Of a stretch of 64,000 nucleotides of DNA, positions 1-14,000 are shown piece by piece. The stretch comes from Watersipora subatra (lineage: Eukaryota; Bryozoa; Gymnolaemata; Cheilostomatida; Watersiporidae): the NCBI RefSeq assembly GCF_963576615.1, contig NC_088709.1, forward strand, positions 14,390,764-14,454,763, written 5' to 3'. A program made the translations under genes and the position numbers. Within the stretch, counting starts at the first letter, position 1. Every line of letters starts with the position of its first letter. The notes under the pieces are model-generated. The model saw nothing but the letters and a program-made list of their open reading frames with translations. It searched no databases and was not told the origin of the DNA.

Positions 1-2022
1 CATGAAGATATCAAAGAGCAATAATAGAGTTAACATGGTTACTGTAACAATAACTCTACATGAAGATATCAAAGAGCAATAATAGAGTTAACATGGTTAC
101 TGTAACAATAACTCTACATGAAAATATCAAAGATTAGTAATAGAGTTAACATAGTTACTGTAACAGTACCTCTACATGAAGATATCATAGAGCAGTAATA
201 GAGTTAACATGGTTACTGTAACAGTACCTCTACATGAAGATATCAAAGAGCAATAATAGAGTTAACATGGTTACTGTAACAATAACTCTACATGAAGATA
301 TCAAAGAGCAGTAATAGAGTTAACATAGTTACTGTAACAGTACCTCTACATGAAGATATCATAGAGCAGTAATAGAGTTAACATAGTTACTGTAACAATA
401 ACTCTGCATGAAGATATCAAAGAGTAGTAATAGAGTTAACATAGTTACTGTAACAGTACCTCTACATGAAGATATCAAAGAGTAGTAATAAAGTTAACAT
501 GGTTACTGTAACAATAACTCTACATGAAGATATCAAAGAGTAGTAATAGAGTTAACATAGTTACTGTAACAGTACCTCTACATGAAGATATCATAGAGTA
601 GTAATAGAGTTAACATGGTTACTGTAACAATAACTCTACATGAAGATATCAAAGAGTAGTAATAAAGTTAATATGGTTACTGTAACAATAACTCTGCATG
701 AAGATATCAAAGAGTAGTAATAGAGTTAACATGGTTACTGTAACAATAACTCTACATGAAGATATCAAAGAGCAGTAATAGAGTTAACATAGTTACTGTA
801 ACAATAACTCTGCATGAAGATATCATAGAGCAATAATAAAGTTAACATGGTTACTGTAACAATAACTCTGCATGAAGATATCAAAGAGTAGTAATAGAGT
901 TAACATGGTTACTGTAACAATAACTCTACATGAAGATATCAAAGAGCAGTAATAGAGTTAACATAGTTACTGTAACAATAACTCTACATGAAGATATCAA
1001 AGAGTAGTAATAGAGTTAACATAGTTACTGTAACAGTACCTCTACATGAAGATATCAAAGAGCAGTAATAGAGTTAACATAGTTACTGTAACAATAACTC
1101 TGCATGAAGATATCATAGAGCAATAATAAAGTTAACATGGTTACTGTAACAGGAACTCTACATGAAGATATCATAGTGCAGTAATAGAGTTAACATAGTT
1201 ACTGTAACAGTACCTCTACATGAAGATATTAAAGAGTAGTAATAGAGTTAACATAGTTACTGTAACAATAACTCTACATGAAGATATCAAAGAGTAGTAA
1301 TAGAGTTAACATGGTTACTGTAACAATAACTCTACATGAAGATATCAAAGATTAGTAATAGAGTTAACATGGTTACTGTAACAGGAACTCTACATGAAGA
1401 TATCAAAGATTAGTAATAGAGTTAACATGGTTACTGTAACAATAACTCTACATGAAGATATCAAAGATTAGTAATAGAGTTAACATGGTTACTGTAACAG
1501 GAACTCTACATGAAGATATCAAAGATTAGTAATAGAGTTAACATGGTTACTGTAACAATAACTCTACATGAAGATATCAAAGATTAGTAATAGAGTTAAC
1601 ATGGTTACTGTAACAATAACTCTACATGAAGATATCATAGAGCAGTAATAGAGTTAACATAGTTACTGTAACAATACCTCTACATGAAGATATCATAGAG
1701 CAGTAATAGAGTTAACATAGTTACTGTAACAGTACCTCTACATGAAGATATCATAGTGCAGTAATAGAGTTAACATAGTTACTGTAACAGTACCTCTACA
1801 TGAAGATATTAAAGAGTAGTAATAGAGTTAACATAGTTACTGTAACAATAACTCTACATGAAGATATCAAAGAGTAGTAATAGAGTTAACATAGTTACTG
1901 TAACAGTACCTCTACATGAAGATATCATAGAGCAGTAATAGAGTTAACATAGTTACTGTAACAATAACTCTACATGAAGATATCAAAGAGTAGTAATAGC
2001 GTTAACATGGTTACTGTAACAA
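1..2022. repeat. 58-bp tandem array (about 35 units), runs off left edge
   Basis: Units repeat every 58 bp from base 1 to about 2022, starting CATGAAGATATC and containing GAGTTAACAT and the near-palindrome GTTACTGTAAC. Two linked variants alternate: GGTTACTGTAACAATAAC and AGTTACTGTAACAGTACC. A rarer pair (CATAGTGCAG followed by GATATTAAAG) occurs at 1161 and again at 1741, exactly ten units apart. The period is not a multiple of three, and the array carries no sustained reading frame. It lies just past the stop codon of the minus-strand gene ending at 2049. No CRISPR-like spacer structure is present, because whole units repeat. Confidence 0.97.
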
Positions 2023-2048
2023 TTATAAACAAAAGCTGCCTATACAAA

Positions 2049-5000
2049 TTAATGATTAATAACCTCAATGTATTTGTGGGGTGGTATGATTGTGGTGCGA
2101 GAAGGCTGTGTCGAAGCCCTTCTTCTACTTGGTGCAGACTGAGCTCTCCTTGTAAGCCCCTGAGGCTTCTACAAACAAGAGTGTAGACAGAAATGTTTTA
2201 ATTAAAACAAACATGGAAAGTTCTAAGACTATTAAACGGTGAAAAATGCTACTCTGCTAATTTAGGCACAGAACTAAGCTCTCTAGGAAGCAAAGAGCTT
2301 AGTATCTCTAACAAGTACAGGCAGTTAGATCTCTAAATATGCAATTAATTTGTTGCAGGATTTACTTTGTATGTCCAAGCTGTCATATGTTCTTATAGGA
2401 GTACACTGTACTCATATACACTACACTTTAACAGACCTATTCACTTCAGTACAGTACAATTAGACTAGACTTTAATAACATTTACACAACACTTTAACAA
2501 CATATGCACTACACTTTAACAACATATACACTACACTTTAACAGACCTATTCACTTCAATACAGTACAATTGCAATTTTTTCTACAGTCCACAAACCAAA
2601 TGATGCAAAAACGTATTATACAAAAATATGTACAAACTAAATATATAAGAACTAAACTATATGTGCGTGATAAATTTGTCAAATCTGAAAAATAACGTAT
2701 AAAAAACGGTTTCGTTATTTTTCCTACAAAACACAAAACAGAAATACATAGGCTCAGAGTTAAAGGCCGCTAGTGATAAGACTCGCAGCATAACTTGTGT
2801 TGCAACAGCCTCTTAGCTTTGACTTTAAAAACTGTACTCTTTCAAGGAACATCAAAAGTTGTTTGTTGGAAACGTTTCAGGTAGAGTCAAACACCTGCTC
2901 ACATTTTACATCATTTGTTGATCAATTCTCATGTTGAGGCGATCCGTAAGTAGATGTTTGACTATATTTGAATTGCTGTTACAGTAGGAATATACTTACA
3001 TGATGTTATGGTTCAATTAGTGCTGCTTATACTCTCTGATCACATATCAGATCTGTTATAAGTACTAAGTAAAACTATTGATTATCAATTTGTCGAGATT
3101 TTAGTAACTTTGTTGCCATTTCAGATTTTTTAGAGAAAATACATTATGAAATAGTGATTTGCAGTTACTTTAGAGTTACCTTAGAAAATATGTGAGCAGT
3201 AGATGGTCTTGAAGGCTGGTGGACACCTGACAACCCACCCTCAGCTTCTTCCTCACAATTACTTTGGCTATTGGCTTGTTCGTTACCAATCAATTCCTGT
3301 AAGAATAACCCATAATGCACTAGTAATGGGTCAGGATTTTTGTGTTTCTGCAACCGAATAACCTCGACAGGCACTGAAAGGAAAATAAAAAATAAAAACA
3401 TATTGTAAACAAATAAAGTATATCACAATAAACATAAAAAAAAACATAACCAGATAATTGTGGAAGTTTAAGTTTTTAAGTTTTTGAAAGTTGAATTTAG
3501 ATTACGCTGAGCTGTATAGAATATAAAATAGAGAGATTAGAATGTCTCTGTACATGTAGGCTATATGCATAAGTACTCTATATGTCACACGCTTCAATCA
3601 ATTAATCCACTTGATCTTCTTACAACTCTTTTCCCCATGCAAGTACAGACAAAAGCTTTTTTACTTCTTGAGAGAGAGAGCAAATTGAGTAAGAGAAAAC
3701 AACTACAAATTAGATGTTTAACAATGGAGTATTAGGAGGCAGTTTGTCAAGCTTATGTGATCTGCTGTAGCATTATGAATGTCAATATGTAGTTATGCAT
3801 GTGGCCTTATGGGTAGATTTCAAACAGTAAATATAGACGCTAAACCCATGTTGTTAATATAATTTAGTTTTTGATAGTAACACATCTATACTAGTATACA
3901 AAGGGCACTCAAAGAATAGGCATACCATTGCAGTCAGCACATGCGCTGCCTTGTTGCTATTCCCCGCTTCATACAGACTGAGAACTACACTCTCATGCTC
4001 AAGTGGCCTCACAACCTCTTCTTTCTGTTCAAACTTTTCTGCTTCTATACCGTTGTCTTCACTTCTTATTTTTCGGTCGGCTGACCTTTCTCTGCTCAGC
4101 TTCCTGCTGGGTGGTGCTGAGCGTACACGCTGCCTTACTTTCTGTTCTTTCCCCTGCGATGACTCATTACCTGATTTTTCATGGGCTGACTGAGTCATGA
4201 GAAGAGGCTTCTGTTTAGCTGGTTGAGGAGTTTGTGAACATTTCTGATTGATGGTTTGAGGAGCTCGTGGAGGCTTCTGATTGGAGGATTGACTAGTTGG
4301 TGGAGGTTTCTTAACGGATTTAGATAGACGAGCTTTGACTTCTGCTGGTAGCTGATACTGAGTTCGATGGGACCTTTGATGGAGTTGGTGTGCTGTATGT
4401 TTGGTTTCCTCAACTACATCTGCAAATGAGATGCACAAACAACTTTAAAATATAGGCCATCAACTAGCAAAAACTAATTAAACAACACAAAAACATTTAA
4501 AAATAATTTTGACATTTCAAGAAGAGTGTAACTGGTTCTGCATAGTGTACATAAATTTAAAACAGGATAAAACAAATGCAAACTTTATTAGTTTCAAGCC
4601 GTATGCATGTACATGCATACGGCTTAAAATAAGCCAATAAAAAGTATGTGATGTGATTAATCTGCACCGATTGTTATCTTTAAATTTAAAAAAAGGAAAA
4701 GTCCAGAATTTAGCCTACATAATCATTCAAAAACATAATTTTACAGCTATTTGGTTTACATATTTGAGATCTGGACATAATGAGAATTAATTTAATATAT
4801 AATTCATGGCTATTTACTAAATTCACAATTAGTAATAATGTTGTAAATAAGAGTTTTAGTTTTTCAATAAAAGGGTCCAGTTTATTTCTCACACCACTGT
4901 ACCTCCAGCGAAGGTGAGAGTTTTTATAGCCTTTGCCATTGGGACCGCCTCATCAGCCTTCGTAGGCATCTGGAAACTGACGGATCTCAGCCTACAGAGT

Positions 5001-8000
5001 AGATAAACGGCGTAGCCATAAATATTTGCATTGGCCATCCTATACTTTGTGAAGACTTTATCCTTTGATAGTTACGCAAAAACAGAAAAAACTAACAGGG
5101 TCCCTTTTCCATGTATTCTCAGTACACTCTGCATTGTATCCGAACTGTATTCAATATATACCATGCTCAATGCATGATCTGCAAGTGTACATACTTTTGT
5201 TTAACTGGCTTGCCATGGCCTGCTGCTGCAGTTCCATCAGCGGGTTGAGTAGGAACAGGCGTGTTACCTGGATGCAACAGAGATTGTATGTTCATGAATG
5301 CGTGTTAGTCCTTAAGAGTAGAGTTACACCTCCTGCCACTTATTCATAATATTAACATAACTTTAAATGTCAGGAAACATTTATTTAGAAGATCCCCCAC
5401 AAGAGCATAAAATCATGATAGTAGATAAAACACATAGGGGACACAACTCCTAAATTGAGTTTGACTCTAATAAACTCAGGATACAAACACAAATTGTAGA
5501 ATTGAAACTATGTAGCGCAAAAGTGGATAAAACACACAGGAGACACAACTCCTACATTGATTTTATCATAAACTCGGGATAAAAACGCGAACTGTAGGCT
5601 TGAGAGCATGTAGCACAAGAGCATTGGTGATTGAATGTTCTTCTTAATACCACTAACGGTCCTTGTGTGACTCGTACCACCGACCCACTGATCACAAGTC
5701 AGCATCAGTACTACTAAACGACAACTAAACTGTAGAGAGCACAGCTCGTAGGAAACAGCTTTATAGAGAATGCCTGAACATGTCAGTGAGAACTCATATC
5801 TATGTAACTAACAAACAGCAGTAGGATGATGAGGAGACATATTTGTTTTTAGATGTCGTGGTTCTGACCTGCAATGACTAACTCATCCCTGGCACTGCTA
5901 GGAGCTGGCACCACCTTCTCTCTACCATCCGCCTTACTTGTCCTTATTCGTGGCTTTTTCAACCCTGAGTTGATACGACTGGATACATTGGAAAAGTTTA
6001 CTTTAGTGTCACGAGTTGAAACAGGTTTCGTATCGTGCCTGCAACATTCACAGCACCTTGATATGAGATATACAACAGTTATTAATGCTAGTGTTCATAC
6101 TATCGAGATGTCTAAAAAAATTAACCGTGCAACGAAGGAAAATGTGATTGCCACTTGCAACTCACTGTAAAACAGTGACACTTGTGCTATATTAACTATG
6201 ACAGTTGTGATCTAATTGTATTGTTTTATAGAGAGACTACAGGATATTAGAAATTTGACCTTTATAAGCTACATAATTATTTTCATATCTTCTGATGATA
6301 ATATCAATATATTAGAGAGACAATCATGGTGACAATGTCAATCCTGGTGATTCTACTACTGAGCAGACAGTGGCAAGCAGACACGGGAATCAGGACAGTG
6401 CTTTATCAATGCTGCTTTTGGTATCACTTGATTTCAAATCTAAGAGGACTTTTGCCATTGTATAAACATATTCACATAAGTAATATATTATGTTTCAAAG
6501 GATAGATAGCATAATATGCTATCTATCCCTATTATCCTCTCATCAGGCTTGTGGACTACAGCCTGGTGAGGAGATAGACTACACCCTTTAAACTGTCAGT
6601 AGCTGAAAGCTAAATACAAACTATTCTTCCAGCTATTTATAGACTTAGCTCCATACTTCACTTTCCACTCGCTTGTTAGCTTTACTTTAGTATTTTTTAA
6701 ATAATTATTTACTTCAGCAGCTACATATATAAAAAAATTTATATAGCCTATATTTTTTATAGAAAAAATGTTTTACATATGGTACCACAAGATAGAAAAA
6801 AAGAAATGTATTGTCATAACATATTAAATGAATAGTAAAGCTCAATTATTTTGTAAATACTTTTGGAAACGCCATTGTCATGAAAAGAAAGAACTCATTA
6901 AAATGGGATTGTGTGCAATATTGATGAATGAGCAGGTATTGACACACAGCTGAGAGGTAAAATTAAGCGGTTTTGCAAATAACTAAAATAATAATAGTAA
7001 CAATAATGATAATAACAGTAATAATATTAATAATAATGGTAATGAGCTACAAGGCTGACAACTGTATTAGCAGAGAGCGAGAGTATAGCGAGGAAGGTGC
7101 TGTCACGCATCATCACAGCATACCAAGAAAATACGAAGATGCCAACAAGTTGAGGTGGAACACTAAGAGCGAGGCCTTAATGGACTGCATGATTTTAAAA
7201 TGAGCTACAATTAACTAAGTCGAACGGCTTTCAAGAATCATACAGCGATGTACTGGCACATTTCTAACATGACAGTTATTGCAAAAACGGTTATTGCAAA
7301 AGCGGTTATTGCCAAAATGGTTATTGCAAAAATGGTTATTGCAAAAACGGTTTTGCAAAAATGGTTATTGCAAAAACGGCTATCGCAAAAATGGTTATTA
7401 GATAATGAATAAGTAACTCTACATTCAATAAAAAAATAATTCACTCGTAAGTACCAACTCAATTTTTCCAGCACAATGAGGTTTGCAATTAGTGTTTGTC
7501 TGCAGAGAAAACCATGAACTTGTTTAACGATTTTGTTAGAAAACTAAAATATTCTCACAAGCTAAACCATTCTGGAACTCGAAACGATTCGTGATTACAA
7601 TTAACTAACTGCAAAATTTATGTGTAACAAAAGAAGACAACTTCTCTACCAAGTCGGTACCTTGGGGTGACGGCTCGGAAGACTCGGCTAACATTTCTGC
7701 TCTTTAGTCCTAACTTGCTGGCCTGCCGAATAATATTTACATCTGGTCTTTGCAAGACAAAAGCTGCCGTGCCCGGCTTAACATCTGCTGAATCTGACTG
7801 TGAGGTTACTACTTGGTTGCTGACTTCGCAGAAGGCTGGTATAATAAACTCTGAAACACATTGAGCATTAACACCAGACAAAGCTAACTTATTTTAACTA
7901 GTATATATCTTTAACTGAATGACTCTTCCACGCAAGACAGAAAGTAAGACAAACTGAAATATCTAACCTATAGAATTCTTATATGTGAAGTATAAGGACA

Positions 8001-11000
8001 ACTATTGGCACACTATGCGTCAATGTGAAATTGCATGGTTAAAAGATATTCAACTACTGCAGAACTTAAAAGTTATTGCAAGCACCGCCACCCGACGAAT
8101 AGTGCAACTAAGCAAGAACCTGTTTTGGAGATGTCAGACTCCAGTTTTTCTATGGTGCATTGCGACTCAGCTATCTTTGAGGCTAGCTGTCTCTCTATCT
8201 CTTCTACTCTGCGATTGATTTCTTCATCAATCTCATCATAATCTCTCCTTCTGTCTATCAATGGAATCTCCACATCATCCTTCTACAAATAGATACTTGC
8301 TTTCAAACTGCGAGTTTAACTACCTATTTTACTGCATCATATATCTGCCTTGGAACAACTACAACTACAGCAGCTAGTTTGAAATTTCCTATGAAAATAA
8401 TAAAGAATTCAATTTGAAGCTAAAATCTGAACCTATTAACAGTGATAATTTTATAACTGAATTTAAAACAATAATGCATGTTTCTGCTCCTTATGAAGGT
8501 ATTACCTGAGCGACTAACTGCCGATCTTTGAAGGGTATAGAAATGGAGTCACCAAGAAAGGTAAGGTGATAAGCAGAGACTCTCTCATAAAATATTTTGG
8601 TCAGTAAGTAGAAGTGAGGAAACTCCGAGTATTTTCCCATAATCCATTCCGAATATTTTATTACTTCGGATTTTTCATAGTGAACTTATTGAAGAGAGAA
8701 ATAACTTGACATAAGCACATGGTGATAAGACGTAGAATGAGGCCCAGCAACATATAAAACATATTTAGAAAACTTGTAACTCATGTGCAACTCACTTGTT
8801 TAGACTTGTCATCATTGATGTTTATTTGGTATAATAAATGCATCTACTTACTTGTTTGGATTTGTCAATATTGATGTTCCATCTATAGAGCAGATCTCTG
8901 AATTCCTCCCTCTCTGCACTCGTTCTTCCTAAAGTATCTGTAGTCTCCTTATCGTCTACAGATTGCACTGGTGATAAACTAGTCTTCAGAATATCAGCAC
9001 AATACATTAGCTGATCTTTTATACCGGGACTGTACGGAGACTGGCGCTCTGTTCTAGCTTTGGAATCTTCCGCATTATTCTCTGTCAAGTGGTTGACACT
9101 GTGCAATAGTTCTAACTCGTCCTCTTTATCAGAAGAGCTGCCTAAATGGTCATCACTACGAGGACCATCATCACCATCATTACAATGAGGACTGGGTGAG
9201 GAGCCATTTGTCCAACAATCAGACTGCCTAAGAGACTTTTGATGGGCCTGAGCTGTGGAAGCTCTACAAATGACACACAACCATTAGTTATTGGCTGATG
9301 GCCAACTATTAAACAAAATCTGTAAAGCGATAGTTAGTTGACAGTTTCTAATAGAGTTAGTGTTACGAACACACAAGCGTAAACTCTTTACATTGGGGAA
9401 AATGAGAGCCAGTATACCATTGATTCCTGGTGCTACTGAGAGAATTTCCGACTTTAATACATTTACAACGATGGAGTAACTAGAATGCTTATAACAGAAT
9501 ACAAGTAATATGCTAGACGTAAACTAACTGTGGACACGAAAGTCTTATTCTGTTCGCAAAAACGTTTTTCTTTGTTTAGTCGAGCTCTAAATAAATTAAG
9601 GCGGATTTAAAGTCAACTAATGAATTAATATGTGAAGGAATGCACCAAATTTTTATAAATTTAGTATTACATGTGCTGCATACAACATATGGAACAAAAT
9701 CAGAGGGCCGACGGATGAATATCCAATAACCCAATGACTGATAGAGTAGATAGTAATCAGATGACTTACAGAGTGGGTAGAGATGTACCTAGTAATCAGA
9801 TGACTGATAGAGTATATAGAGATGTACCTAGCAATCAGAAGACTGATAGAGTAGATAGAGATGTACCTAGTACTCAAACGACTGATAGAGTAGATAGAGA
9901 TGTACCTAGTAATCAGATGACTGATAGAGTAGATAGAGATGTACCTAGTAATCAGATGACTGATAGAGTAGATAGAGATGTACCTAGTAATCAGATGACT
10001 GATAGAGTAGATAGAGATGTACCTAGTAATCAGATGACTGATAGAGTAGATAGAGATGTACCTAGTAATCAGATGACTGATAGAGTAGGTAGAGATATAC
10101 CTAGTACTCAAACGACTGATAGAGTAGATAGAGATGTACCTAGTAATCAGATGACTGATAGAGTATATAGAGATGTACCTAGTAATCAGATGACTGATAG
10201 AGTAGGTAGAGATATACCTAGTAATCAGATGACTGATAGAGTAGATAGAGATGTATCTAGTAATCAGATGACTGATAGAGTATATAGAGATGTACCTAGT
10301 AATCAGATGACTGATAGAGTAGGTAGAGATATACCTAGTAATCAGATGACTGATAGAGTAGATAGAGATGTACCTAGTACTCAAACGACTGATAGAGTAG
10401 ATAGAGATGTACCTAGTAATCAGATGACTGATAGAGTAGATAGAGATGTACCTAGTAATCAGATGACTGATAGAGTAGATAGAGATGTACCTAGTAATCA
10501 GATGACTGATAGAGTAGATAGAGATGTACCTAGTAATCAGATGACTGATATAGTATATAGAAATATACCTAGTACTCAGATGACTGATAGAGTAGATAGA
10601 GATGTACCTAGTAATCAGATGACTGATAGAGGAGATAGAGATGTACCTAGTAATCAGATGACTGATAGAGTAGATAGAGATGTACCTAGTAATCAGATGA
10701 CTGATAGAGTATATAGAGATGTACCTGGTAATCAGATGATTGATAGAGTATCTAGTAATCAGATGACTGATAGAGTAGATAGAAATGTACCTAGTAATCA
10801 GATGACTGATAGAGTAGATGGAGATGTACTTAGTGACTTGCTGACTAGCCCTATGTATAGGGGAACATACCTTGCAACGCGATTCAAACTCAGTAAGGAC
10901 TCTATCTCCCTTTCCATATTTCCTTTCATATCAGAGTTAGAAGGACTATGGGCTACCTGTCCTTCTCTGTCCAGCTCATCCTTCGTACTCTTTTGCGTGT

Positions 11001-14000
11001 AGCTATGAAAAATCGATAACACATTGCTACACTTACAACCACTTGCTATAGTATGCTGATCAAGAGTTCTTCTTAACAACTTTAGTCTCTTACCTTGACC
11101 TAGGAGCAGCAGAGGAGGCTAGCTTAGCCTTGAGCTGAGAACTTATGGCTACTGTAGCAGTTCCTCCTGACAGATCAATGTTTAGGTCATCTAATAACCT
11201 AAAAAATAGCAATTAGATAATCTAGGTGTTTCAGATGCTCACTTTATGTGTATCAAGTCTACTGAGCTGATGATAGCAAGACGGTCATCTCTACCGGAGA
11301 GTCTCTATCTCTTCTTCTTCGTCTGCTTCATCTGAGTCATTCGCAGAAGGCAGCTCTAGGTTGAGTTGATGCCGTACTGAGCTTTCATTTTCCTCACCTT
11401 CTTGTGGCACACTTTGGTTGTCCTCACTGTTTTCAAAGCTTTGTGAATGAATGCCTCGCTCTTCTTCAGACAATGCCAGCTCAGGTTCAGGTGTGCTACA
11501 GGGAACTCTTAAACCATCACCTAAAATGGCAAGTTTATTAATAAAAAAGATACGGTTCAAAAAATTATGGTAAAACTTTTTTCGCAATCAAATAATGAGT
11601 TCAATGTGACATTACATCACAGTACTGGCAAACAACTTATTCACACACTCATCACTTATACACAAATCTTTGATAAATGGCCACTCTTGAAACCCCAATA
11701 ACTCAGGCTACAGCAATCACCAAATCTCTTTCTCTAGCAATAACAATGCATGAGCTTTTTATCACATTTGCAGCTTCTTCCGACACATTTTACTATTTGA
11801 GATCAATTTTACAAAACCTCCAAACTTTAATAAAATGAAAAAATATCTTCTGATTTCATAGACTGAGTACTCATTGAGTGGCAATCCAGCACAAGGCATG
11901 TAGAGCAATAACTGTGCTGTAAAACATGGGCAGACAACGGCTTATGACACAAGAATAGCACCTTTGTGATGTAATGCTATCGGTAGGAACAGTATGTTAG
12001 AGACTGGAAAGGATTTTTCATGTCAAGTTTTTGTTTGCTGGCACTGTAGTTAGCGAAGCTCCTCAAAACCCACTAGTCTATGCTCTACTCATAGAATTGC
12101 TTTAAAACTGTCTCATCATTATCTTGTATCCAAGTTTACCTTGACTATAAAAATCTCTATCTGAGAATCGGTAGGAAACTTGAGCTTGTTTTTTAGAAGT
12201 TGCGCTCTCTCTATATCGTGGAGAACTCTGTTTCGTTGAACACATATCATTCTGCTGACAACTATCTGCAGGTGAGCTATCATAGTAGAAGGGCTGACAT
12301 GTAGACATTCCATTTAATGCCAGGGCACTAAAAGCATAACAAAGTTTCACTTATTAAACCAGTTTGTGAGGTAATATGGTAGAGAGTGCTCTGAAATAAC
12401 AAAGGATGTGAACACAATGCTAATATGCACTATCCACATACTAGACCATAGACCTATTAACTATACCTATTATTTAACTATTACCTATTAATATATAGTT
12501 AATAAGCCTATGTAGTAGACACACAACAATACAACATACAAAACTGATTGTTAAATCTTAAAATGAGGACAAAGAATGGAGACACGAGACATATATTGAA
12601 ACCTCATTAGAAATAAATGGCAAATTCTTACTTATAGTCTGAGGTCTCTTTCTGGGAAAACTTTTTAGCACTAGCTGGACGTGTCCTCTTACCAGATAGC
12701 AGACGTCCAGTTTTAGCATCTGTCTTAGCAGTTGCTGGCCGCTGCACCGCTAAAGGCATGATAGGCATCACATGAATCTAACTAACATGAAATGACCATA
12801 TAAAAACTACCTATACCACTGGTAATATAACCACAGTCTATGCGGTTAATAACCCAGACGACTAACAGTATGAATTGTACAGTCTATATGACTAACAGTA
12901 TGAACTGTACAGTCTATATGACTAACAGTATGAACTGTATAGTCTATATGACTAACAGTATGAACTGTGCAGTCCATATGACTAACAGTATGAGCTGTAC
13001 AGTCTATATGACTAACAGTATGAACTGTGCAGTCCATATGACTAACAGTATAAACTGTACAGCTAGTATGACTAACAGTATAAAGTATAAACAGTACCAT
13101 TCATATGATTAACAGTATGAACTGCACAGTCAATATGACTAACAGTATGAACTGTACAGTCCATATGACTAACAGTATGAACTGTACAGCCCATATGACT
13201 AACAGTATGAGCTGTACGGTCTATATGACTAACAGTATAAGCTGTACAGTCTATATGACTAACAGTATGAGCTGTGCAGTCCATATGACTAACAGTATAA
13301 ACTGTACAGCTAGTATGACTAACAGTATGAGCTGTACGGTCTATATGACTAACAGTATGAACTGTACAGCCCATATGACTAACAGTATGAACTGTACAGC
13401 CCATATCTCTGATAATATGAGAAACACAAGTAATAGAGCTAATAAAATAAAAACAGCTTATATGACTAATGACACAGAAGTGTAATTTATGTAACAATAT
13501 GCTCAAGCTTGGTAAACATAATTGATATGATCATTAGCATTGACAGTTACCAAAAATCATTACTAAATATTACTAACAACCTAAAGGGGCTAATGACTAC
13601 CAGTAAAAGTATAAGATGCATAGCTGATATGACTCTGTAGAAGCGAATTGAAGGAATGGTTGCTATGTCAGTTAAACAGTCAATGAAACATAGCAAGCTA
13701 GCTAAACATTTTCCCCAATTTGCCTTGCAGAGCTTCCTCAACACCTTAGAGATCTTAAATAAACAATAGTTCAACAAAAGGATCTGCTGATGAGTGATTT
13801 AATGGAGTAGCTGAATGTTAGTTTAGCTAAAATTATAGTTTATATCAGCACTAGTTGTGCTACCCGGGTATTAAAAATCAGCTTATAAACAATGACAGGT
13901 AATGAAAGTTGCCTGCCACTGGCTATTAGCCTTGCAAATTGCCAATGGAAAATTTGAGTACGCTTACTAATAAGAGCTACCAGCTTCTCGTGACGTTAAG

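Noticed and set aside
1-2022. CRISPR-like array
   Set aside because: Whole 58-bp units repeat with point variants only; there are no unique spacers, and the DNA is eukaryotic.
5874-6170. 98-residue plus-strand frame
   Set aside because: It is the antisense shadow of exon 6038-5869 of the minus-strand gene.
7618-7881. Whole 87-residue minus-strand frame as a single-exon gene
   Set aside because: Its central part is exon 7850-7661 of the larger gene, with a proper acceptor and phase; the ends are intron read-through.
9653-10384. 243-residue minus-strand frame of repeating ISHLITRYISIYS
   Set aside because: Same array on the other strand; no splice sites place it in the gene.
9734-11002. 422-residue plus-strand open frame of repeating MTDRVDRDVPSNQ
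   Set aside because: It is the 39-bp minisatellite read through; it continues into antisense of an exon of the minus-strand gene and has no independent support.
12840-13506. Cys-rich repeat frames on both strands (MTNSMNCTVY, SHIDCTVHTV)
   Set aside because: Products of the 30-bp intronic minisatellite.
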